In this document: piece after piece, positions 56,722-64,000 of the stretch
Layout: every line of letters starts with the position of its first letter
Position numbering within the stretch: position 1 is the stretch's first letter
Assembly: GCA_900095095.1 (NCBI GenBank)
Contig: FMBT01000466.1
Location: 1-64,000, forward strand
Reading direction: 5' to 3'
DNA from: Fragilariopsis cylindrus CCMP1102
Taxonomy: Eukaryota; Bacillariophyta; Bacillariophyceae; Bacillariales; Bacillariaceae
DNA: 64,000 nucleotides
Notes under the pieces: model-generated
Databases searched by the model: none
Seen by the model: the letters and a program-made list of their open reading frames with translations, nothing else
What the model was told of the DNA's origin: nothing
Translations under genes and position numbers: made by a program

Positions 56722-56749
56722 TGTGACCCCTCATCGATGAGGGGTCACA
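56722..56749. repeat. Perfect 28-bp palindrome centred on ATCGAT
   Basis: Arms 56722-56735 and 56736-56749 are exact reverse complements with no loop (TGTGACCCCTCATC / GATGAGGGGTCACA). It abuts the first copy of the 76-bp direct repeat and lies about 230 bases before the SANT-like relic. Confidence 0.9.
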
Positions 56750-56970
56750 CCTAACAAACTACTAGTAAGATATTTTAGCCTAGTTCTAAAAAACCACGCT
56801 TTTTCCAGATTTTCATAAAATTAACACAGTATTTAGCACGTAATTAGCAGGTAAAAATTAACTTTGACCCTTCGTGAAAGTTTTATCAAAAATTCACCTA
56901 ACAAACTACTAGTAAGATATTTTAGCCTAGTTCTAAAAAACCACGCTTTTTCCAGATTTTCATAAAATTA
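56748..56970. repeat. Exact 76-bp direct repeat, two copies
   Basis: Copies at 56748-56823 and 56895-56970 start 'cacctaacaaactactagta' and end 'gattttcataaaatta', with no difference seen. The 71-bp spacer is unrelated. The identity implies a recent duplication. The second copy ends eight bases before the ATG of the SANT-like frame. Confidence 0.9.
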
Positions 56971-56977
56971 AATAGCA

Positions 56978-57432
56978 ATGACGAAGACGACAACGAAGAC
57001 AACGAAGAGCAACATAACAGTTGCTGTTGCCAAAGCTTCTGTTGTGCTTGGGGTGGAAAGAAGTCTTCTTCCAAAGGAGACATGTAAACGAAAAGCATTT
57101 ACAGAAGAAGAAGATGTGTTCATGACTAGAGCATATGTGAATACAACTCAGGATTCTATCAAAGGCAGTGGGCAGAAAGGAAAGGCTTTCTGGAACGAAG
57201 TATTGCAGAAATTTGACATTCTTCGTCCAGCTAGTAATACTGCTTGGGACCAGATTCAATTCAAAGAAGATTCAAAAAAACTATTGCAAAAGAATGTACT
57301 GAGTTCTTAGCATTCTTACATGCTGCTAAGACAGTAGAACAAAGTGGTTGGTCCGTTGAACAATATATTGAGGCTGCTAACAATCTTATCGCCTATTTAA
57401 ATATCCGATCAGGATTTTTTAACACCCGTTGA
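56978..57432 (+). pseudogene. Myb/SANT-like DNA-binding protein relic, probably of DNA-transposon origin
   Basis: The first segment (56978-57310) reads MTKTTTKTTKSNIT then KRKAFTEEEDVFMTRAYVNT, DSIKGSGQKGKAFWNEVLQK and ASNTAWDQIQFKED. After a one-base frame change the sense continues KECTEFLAFLHAAKTVEQSG and WSVEQYIEAANNLIAYLN to a stop at 57430-57432. 'F..EED..M..AY.N...D...G..QK...FW..V...F' is the pattern of the Myb/SANT-like proteins that accompany PIF/Harbinger-type transposases and of their domesticated relatives. No transposase frame is seen nearby. It is surrounded by the palindrome, the 76-bp repeat and further short repeats, which fits a decayed DNA element. One shift seen; family inferred by pattern only. 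Confidence 0.5.
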
Positions 57433-58200
57433 CCAAAAAGAAATGAAGTCATACATAACAAAAATAATGGTAATTAGACAAACAAAAAAAATCAAGTCGT
57501 ATTTACGTAGTATATAAAGTATATAACCAAAACCGTAATCTAACTTATATTCTATACAACATATATCGCGCCTTGTAAATAACCATACATTATCCGAGTA
57601 AGACCAATTTTATTTAGGGCGCGCGGGCGGCAACAAAATTTTCATACTCCCTAAATCACTTCACAATATATAAAAACGTGTTAACTCCCCATCTTCTTCA
57701 TTGAACCAACATCTTTTACATATTGTTGTGTGTATGCTACTGTAGGTACTTGTCCGCCTTTTTTCCCACCACACACACATCTCATTTTTGTCATCGCTTT
57801 TCTGAATACTGTTCACAACCAGCCATACTATATTTTTGAACAACAAACAACAAAAACCTACCTCTCGAACAACGACAAACTGATTACAGTACAGTATCCC
57901 ACCCGCCCACCCACCCACCCACCCGCCAGCCATACTGCATTTTTGAATAACAACAACAACAACTCGTACAAAAACCTACCGTACCTCTCGACACAACAAC
58001 GACCTCATTACAGTATCCTACCCATCCACCCACCCACCCACCCGCAAAACAAAACAAAACAAAAGCTCATCGCATACTACGGTAGTAGTATTAGATCGCA
58101 TACAGTAGCATCAGACTACTACTACGTTCTAATCAAAACAAATCAAATCAAATCAAATCAAATCAAATCAATCCAACTAGTCAAAATCGAAATCAAAATC
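57433..58200. other. Intergenic with 'cccaccc' runs upstream of the disordered protein gene
   Basis: 'cccacccaccca' tracts near 57900-57925 and 58020-58045 sit in a diverged duplicate ('cattacagtat'). (aatca)n lies at 58140-58170. An in-frame extension of the downstream gene up to 57730 is open but repetitive; the Met at 58201 is a better start. Confidence 0.5.
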
Positions 58201-60196
58201 ATGACCGGAACATCATTCATCGGAACATCATCAGGATCAGGATCAGGATCAGGATCAGCATCGGCATCCGGATCAGCATCAGGATCAGGATCAGGATCAA
58301 CGTTTCGTCCATCGAAGATTGTGAATGGACGTTATAATAATCCATGGTACAAAAGGAATAACAAAGCCCAGATGCAAGCTACTAATAAAGTATTAGATGT
58401 CTCCTATATGAATGAAATTGATGATCAGAATGTATTGTTGGTATTACAAAAATTACGTAGTCGTGGAGTTGGAGTTGCTGCTTCGAAATCATCATCCCCT
58501 CCACGTTCCTCCCCTCCGCGTACCTCCCCATCTCGTGCATCACTTCCTCCTCTTCCTTCTCCTCCTCGAGGAGGAGTTCTACTACCGGTTGCAGCAGGAT
58601 TGACACCACCTAGAGAAACAAGAACAAGAACACGACTAGGAGGAGGTAGTAGTACAATAAATCGTGATACCGATAATGCTCCACCATCTCCAATGTCTCT
58701 TGCTGCATCATCATTTAGTAGTAGTTCGGATCAAGATCAGAATCAGAATCAAAAACAGAATGATAACGTCATCATCGGTATCAGTAGCCCTACTACTACT
58801 ACTACTAACGGTAATAACGCCTCAACAACAACAACAACAACAAAACAACAACAAGAACAAAAAGTTCAGCAATCAAGATTAAGATCAAGATTATTAACAA
58901 GCTGTACCGGTACCGGTAGAAGTAGTCCTACTACTAACGGTAATGACAAAAACGCCTCAACAACAAAACAAAAACAAAAACAGCAATCACCAAGATCAAG
59001 ATTAACAAGCTGTACTACCGGTAGTAGTAGTAACATAACACACCACCACAACAAAATCAAAATTCCAAAAACAATATCCTCCTCATTTCATGATATTACT
59101 AGTAATGTTAATATTGATTGGGAGAAGATACGTAATTTTATAGTACAAATTAATTGTTTAGGAGAAGAAACTAAATTTGATGATTTAGATGAGGATGGTT
59201 TTGCTTCGTTATTAAGAGAAGAGGGTGGTCGAACATTTGATGAAACACTTCAAGGTGATGAAACACTTCAAGGTGGTGATGATGATTATGATGACCATGA
59301 CAATAATACATTTGACAACAACGTTTGACAATACATTTGATGACAACAACACGTTTGATGACAATAATACATATGATGATACGTTTGATGATATAACAGC
59401 ATTATCTAGTTTGATTAATAATGTAAACCAAAACATATTGAATCAAGAAGCACACGCACACGCACAGGATAATATTGATAATGATAGCAAGTACCTTTAC
59501 GCTGATGCTGATGCATACGGTGGTGACGCTAACGCTAATACTAATGCTACCAAGAAGGAGGTTGATGACCCCGCCGAAGTAGGAGTAGAAGGAGACGTCT
59601 TATTGTCATCTTCATTAGAAGAAGTAGAATTATCATCCTTTTTAAAAACAAGAACAAGTTCCTATAAGGTATATGATAATAATGATAATAATGACCAGGA
59701 ACAACAGCAACAGCAGCAGCAGCAGCAGCAGCTGCAGCAACAGGACGATAATGACCTCGAAGAGCATATTATTAGACAAAAAATTGGATCAAATTTAAAT
59801 TCATCATTAGAACAATTAAGATTATTGAATCCAAATCCAAATCAAAATCGAAATCAAAAGAATAATAATGACAGTAGTAGGGATGATGATGTTCCACGAT
59901 CCTTAATAATTTTACCAGTAGTAAATATATCTACACGAAATAATCATCCACTGGATGAAGTTGATGATAATGACAATGATAATGGTTTTGATAATGGTTT
60001 TGAAGATCATTATGATGATTCGTTTAGTTTATTAACAACAGATATTGATATTACTGAACCACCTGTGTCGATATCATTGATGTCACCGTCGTCATACAAT
60101 AAGACCACTACATCACCATCGTCATCATCATTGTCTAATAATAACAATAACAAAAAGACTAGTAGTAGTATCTGGAGGAGGAAACTTTTTTTCTAA
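58201..60196 (+). CDS. Intrinsically disordered low-complexity protein, frame broken by a 2-base slip
   Basis: From ATG 58201: Gly/Ser-repeat start (MTGTSFIGTSSGSGSGSGSA), then a short folded-looking block (SKIVNGRYNNPWYKRNNKAQ; DVSYMNEIDDQNVLLVLQKL) and a Pro/Arg/Ser region (PPRSSPPRTSP). Next come Gln/Thr-rich stretches and a second ordered block (INIDWEKIRNFIVQINCLGE; FDDLDEDGFASLLREEGGRT). The first frame stops at 59328 inside a (NNTFD)n repeat coded by 'aacaacacgtttgac' units. The sense resumes in the next frame (TFDNTFDDNNTFDDNNTYDD ... ITALSSLINNVNQNILNQEA) to RRKLFF at 60196. At the break one unit reads 'aacaacgttt', two bases short ('ac'), the mark of repeat slippage or a consensus error. 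No domain recognised. Confidence 0.55.
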
Positions 60197-60575
60197 GTGT
60201 TAAATGCACACACACACACACACACACAAAATACAATGCAGTACAATAATACAAATAAAATAAAATAAGATCAAATAAACTAAATCAAACGAAACTAAAA
60301 TATGCGCATATATCATACTGTAGTCCTATTATTTAGACTATTATAATTATAAATAGATACATACATGTATAATAATGTCTCCATGTCCGCCAGTTAGCCC
60401 AAGACAGTTTACCCCTTTTTCTTTATCTACGGCTGTTCAAAGATATTTTTGTAGATACAGTACGTCCTATACCGTACGTCATTTATTTTTTACATTGACC
60501 TTCCCCTGCCACCACTCTCCTCGCTCCTACAGTAATACTCGCTGGTTGATTGGTTGATTGATTCGTTTGTTATTT
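60197..60575. other. Intergenic between convergent genes
   Basis: (ca)n at 60206-60228, 'aataaaataagatcaaat' and similar A-rich words after the stop of the disordered-protein gene, and no gene. The short plus frame at 60375-60557 is rejected as random. Confidence 0.5.
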
Positions 60576-61576
60576 CTAAATCAATTCCGGCGTGGATCCG
60601 ATATGTACTGTTCCCTTTTCTGTAGTTACATATCTATAAGGATTTGGACGACCCCTTAGCTTATCGGCTATCTTGTGGTTCCACAAATCGTCGTCGTCGT
60701 CGTCGTCGTCGTCGTAGTTGTCAGATTTCAATAGTTCGACCAATTCTTTGTAGTCTTCTTCCGGTCGATTCAAACCTAATTTGGTCCGCAGTGTTTGTAA
60801 TTCAGGAATGTGTTTTGGATCATCACCACGAATGATAGCTTTTCGGATTATTTTTGCGTAAGGTTGTGGTAGTCATTCAAGATGTTAAGTTGTTGACATT
60901 CACCCCTGTGATTCATCTCATCCCAATGCGTTGTCTGGCAAATTTCGCTGCAATAACAATAAAAGCTACACCCTTTGCATTGTCTGAGTGTTAATGTATT
61001 AGTATCTATTTTCGAGCAAATGAAACAAGATGTTCCGATTTCTTTTTTTCTATTCTTTCTCATTTCTTTTGTAGCACAACTTAGATTATCTTGAGGCACT
61101 GATATGTATATTCTCTCCCAGTAATCTCGTAAAGCAAATGCTAGTATAGATCCTTCACAATACAAATCATAAAACAGCATGAACATACATGTGGTATGGC
61201 CCCGAATCGCACCCTCTAAAAGCCAAGGTAAGCGTAAGATTTTATTACTATGAACCTCGGCATACGCCAACATACAAGGAACGCATCCAGTTTCAGCTGC
61301 TCCACGTTTGAATGCATCGAGTGCAAAATCAAAAAGTTCTCCTTCAAGTAATCCAACCCCCACTTTATGAAAGTGAGACTTTGGAAATGCATTACAATCG
61401 GTTCCTTCGTTTGTCCTTGATTTCGGAATCTGATGGTCGTCCGGAGGAGGAACTATGATTGCTGGCGCTACTGTTTTTATGGCAGTTGCCGTAATAGCAG
61501 CTGCAACCGACAGTAGCGGTCGTGGATTGTTTTTAATTTTGCGTTTCTCTTCTCGTAATTTTTGCTTTCGTCCCAT
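60576..61576 (-). CDS. MYND-type zinc-finger protein with a C-terminal frame change
   Basis: ATG at 61576 (MGRKQKLREEKRKIKNNPRP, basic, possibly a nuclear signal). The middle shows Sel1-like helices: GVGLLEGELFDFALDAFKRG, GCVPCMLAYAEVHSN, LPWLLEGAIRGHTTCMFMLF. The MYND finger is CFICSKIDTNTL, QCKGCSFYCYCSEICQTTHW and HRGEC, with all Cys/His ligands present; it usually mediates protein-protein contacts. The first frame stops at 60848 just after the finger (242 aa). In another frame the same strand continues KIIRKAIIRGDDPKHIPELQ, LNRPEEDYKELVELL, an Asp run and NPYRYVTTEKGTVHIGSTPE to 60576, matching the expected C-terminus of this diatom type. A single-base change around 60865-60880 would explain the split: real allele or consensus error. 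Confidence 0.72.
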
Positions 61577-62040
61577 AGTTTAGAAATAACTGCTGTAACT
61601 GATGTTATATTACGGTATTATTGCTCTTCGTTCTCGCTATATAAATACCTGTATTTCTTGCTGTTGCTTGTTGTGCCTAAATTATATAAGTTTTGGATGT
61701 ACAGTAGAGGATGCCTATCATATGCAATCAAGTTTAATTTTGGTGAGAATGGATTTTGTTTGAAAGTGGATTGATGATTGAGAATAAGGAACTAACTTTC
61801 GGTAACTTGTTAACGGTAACGCTAATTCTCAAATTTGTATCACGAAGCAAAGCCTTTTCTGTTCTCTTTTATGTCAAAAAAAAAGCCACGAAAATAATAA
61901 GACAGTCTTAAATCACCCGCCCCCCCCCTTTACTTGATGATTGATGACGTCAATGATTGAAAATAATTGTACAGTACAAAATATTTTGATAGTAGTAGTA
62001 CAAGTAATTACCGTATATCATTACAGTGCTGTACACTTTA
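61577..62040. other. Intergenic upstream of the MYND gene
   Basis: C9 tract at 61920-61928 and AT-rich sequence; no gene. The plus frame at 61562-61774 is rejected as random. Confidence 0.45.
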
Positions 62041-62268
62041 TTAAATAATATCAGCAGCACCATCCAATGCACTGTCACATTCAGTGAATCGACGCGCCTC
62101 CAGTTTCTTGTTTTTTTGTCCTTCTTTATTAGCGCTTCTGATCCTACTATCTATGGATGTTATAATCTGTTGGTCCATTTTACAAACTAAAAATTGATAT
62201 ACACCTTGTCCGCAACAAATAAGTAAAATATTTATTTTTCTCAGAGGCTCATTTTTGTGGAGAGGCAT
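62041..62268 (-). CDS. Short open frame in a duplicated region, doubtful
   Basis: 75 codons (MPLHKNEPLRKINILLICCG ... RSANKEGQKNKKLEARRFTE ... ALDGAADII). A diverged copy of part of it follows: 'tatggatgttataatctgtt' at 62150-62169 and 'tatggatgttgtaatctgtt' at 62300-62319, with matching 'aaatatt' tails. The protein-like C-terminal half suggests a relic. No family is recognised. Confidence 0.25.
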   Translation of the reverse strand: MPLHKNEPLRKINILLICCGQGVYQFLVCKMDQQIITSIDSRIRSANKEGQKNKKLEARRFTECDSALDGAADII

Positions 62269-63892
62269 ACCACGTGACGGTCATTGATTTTAATGTTTAT
62301 GGATGTTGTAATCTGTTGGTCCATTCCTTGTCCACGACAAATAATCAGTAAAATATTTTATGTCGATTCGACATAAAATATTTTATTCCGATTGATTTAC
62401 TTACTTAGACATTCTATGGTGATTCCAATGTTTAATCTTTTCATCATTTATTGCACTGATAAATCTTTTTTGTATGAAAGCTTTTAGTCCTATTTACGGA
62501 CTATTCTGATTATTATTTTATATATAGAAGTCATTTGGATTTTAAATATTTGTAAAAAGGTTATATACTTATTCCTCCGTAATGATATTTATATATACAA
62601 AGAACAAATGCAAGAAAAAACTAAATGCATCTACTCACAATATCCATAATGTTCCTTACAATATACCGTATAACAGGGTCAAACGTTGATTTATGCACAT
62701 GCATGCATACAACAATTATAGCATGCATCCCCACTTTCGATACGATTGATTCAATTTTTCAATGTATTTTTGACAGATGTTTCTTGTAAATACATTTTTG
62801 AGTTGACTACAGTACGTTCACCTCTACTATTAGTTTAATGTCGATGATACATAATGATACATGAACAATATAATGCATTTTAACATTAACAAAGAAAGAG
62901 CTGAGAACATCGACATTTTCAACGCCACGCAACATCCCACGACACAAGGTCAGGATCTAAACAACAAGATACAAAATACATACAAATTGCAAATAGTACA
63001 GTAGTATTACGTTTTCTTTTTACAGATACTTTACATATCTCATAAAATCGAAGTTTAATTTCTTCTAAACCGTCTATTTTATTATTAATCTATTTTAGGT
63101 AAGTCTCAAGACGTCTCCGTTTGTGTCTGTGTTTGTGTTTGTACGAAAGAAAGGAAGTGGATACATGAAATTTAATGAAGAGAGAGAGAGAGAGAGAGGA
63201 GGGTGTGTGAAAATGCTCAAAGTGGTGGTCACGTGAGAGAGTAGTCAGAGAGAGAAAGACAATTCGATTCATTTTTGACCCGGATTCTCGTTCCAGTCAA
63301 TCGTCCTTGCCCCTCCAATGCTTGACAGCGAGAGAAGAGAGAGAGAAAGGGGTTTACCCCTTGATACAAGATCGGAGACCTCCTCTTTGAATTCGAGTGG
63401 ATGATTTATTCATTCGATTCTTCGATTCACGCACTCGCTACACTTCACACTTTTCGCGCACTGTGACGTCCTTCATAATCTGTTTTTGACAGCTGTTTTT
63501 TAACAGGCAGCTATTCACTTCTTTGTACGAAATAGTACAAAGTACAGTACGAGAAGTTTGACAGATAGGAATTTTATTATTTAACTAAATGACCCAGCTG
63601 CGCCTCGTTCGCTTCGACAAACAAATTTGTCTACTACAAAACGTGGCACAGAGTCATCATTCGTCTCATTCTTTTTTTTTGGTGCGCAAACATTTTCTCA
63701 GCTCTTTTTGTTTTAAAATAAAAACAAATTCAAACCAATCCAATCCAAACGAAAAACCAAACGAAACGAAACCAAATCAAACCAATTCCAGTTTTAATCC
63801 AATCCATTTTAATTTCAATCGAATCGAATCGAATCCAATCTTTCAATTAAATTCAATCCAATCCAATCGAATTTAACAGTCACAAATTCAAA
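62269..63892. other. Intergenic with duplication, palindrome and (ag)n
   Basis: Includes the second copy of the 62147-62240 phrase, the near-perfect palindrome at 62349-62385, 'gcatgcatgcata' near 62699-62712 and (ag)n near 63178-63200 and 63328-63347. (aatc/aaacc) runs at 63730-63870 lead into the last gene. No gene is supported. Confidence 0.5.
62349..62385. repeat. Palindrome, 18-bp arms with 1-nt centre
   Basis: Arms 62349-62366 (TAAAATATTTTATGTCGA) and 62368-62385 are exact reverse complements around a single T. It lies just beyond the duplicated 'gtaatctgttggtccatt' phrase. It may be a bidirectional transcription end for flanking genes or a remnant of a small inverted-repeat element. 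Confidence 0.85.
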
Positions 63893-64000
63893 ATGAAACT
63901 CCTTTTCGGTTCCTCCCTTCTTCTTCTTGTTGCTGCTTTCGCTATCGTCGATGTGACGATGGTGGAAGCATCGGCATCCATCCGTGGACAACAACAACAA
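63893..64000 (+). CDS. N-terminus of a secreted protein, cut by the window edge
   Basis: ATG at 63893 in a favourable A-rich context (caaaatga). The first residues are a textbook signal peptide, MKLLFGSSLLLLVAAFAIVD, followed by TMVEASASIRGQQQQ and the window end. The codon choice (CTC, TTC, GTC, ATC) is biased like the light-harvesting gene, hinting at good expression. The ASIRGQQQ start of the mature part resembles the RGA/Gln-rich pro-region of secreted diatom proteins, including the M11 relic at the other end of this window, but the family cannot be known from 36 residues. Confidence 0.65.
   Translation, partial: MKLLFGSSLLLLVAAFAIVDVTMVEASASIRGQQQQ

Noticed and set aside
57730-58200. 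N-terminal extension of the disordered protein
   Set aside because: Coded by 'cccaccc' and 'aatca' repeats with no conserved features; the Met at 58201 is preceded by a typical A-rich leader.
1-64000. tRNA and rRNA genes
   Set aside because: No stretch with a convincing cloverleaf, A/B box pair or conserved rRNA block was noticed by eye; a covariance-model search would be decisive.

Overview
The window looks like nuclear DNA of a diatom. The clearest pointers are an intronless fucoxanthin-chlorophyll a/c light-harvesting gene with a plastid leader (49260-49892), a CRAL-TRIO-like/DUF6824 protein, a GT61-like glycosyltransferase and a surface protein of diatom type. Introns have GTAAGT/GTACGT donors; most are under 500 bp, but one is 1.2 kb. 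The DNA is AT-rich and full of microsatellites (CAA, CAT, GAY, TACAGTA-like words). Coding regions carry long Asn/Gln/Ser/Asp homopolymers. I saw no rRNA, tRNA, CRISPR array or retroelement.

Layout. 1-7000 is decayed ground: an M11 (gametolysin-type) metalloprotease broken by about six same-direction shifts, a small unknown relic, a carotenoid-isomerase-like fragment and a disrupted Cys-rich membrane or secreted protein. 8603-9415 is a single-pass membrane protein. 9845-12400 is a 2.56-kb element with about 220-bp terminal inverted repeats and a 190-bp internal satellite. From 13405 to 25261 three spliced minus-strand genes follow: CRAL-TRIO-like/DUF6824 (4 exons, one in-frame stop), GT61-like glycosyltransferase (4 exons, 820 aa) and a secreted S33/TAP-like serine hydrolase (8 exons, 625 aa). 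27317-28021 is an unrecognised protein. 29725-37082 holds a coiled-coil/beta-helix protein, a DUF1826 protein and a B-type cyclin (3 exons). 39992-43827 is a flavin monooxygenase-like gene with a repeat-packed intron.

44367-49000 is a gene desert that begins with a second, one-ended copy of the inverted-repeat element. After it come the light-harvesting gene, a secreted surface protein (52129-53274), a low-complexity protein, a Myb/SANT-like relic inside a patch of palindromes and direct repeats, a disordered protein split by a 2-base slip, a MYND zinc-finger gene with a C-terminal shift, and at the right edge the start of a secreted protein.

The genes do not form one pathway. They are an ordinary mix: photosynthesis, cell cycle, secretory glycosylation, secreted hydrolase and surface proteins. 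The most unusual parts are the inverted-repeat/satellite element family, several perfect palindromes, and the number of coding frames interrupted by one- or two-base changes. The last may be real decay or uncorrected consensus errors. All exon calls rest on splice motifs and reading-frame phase only; no search was run.
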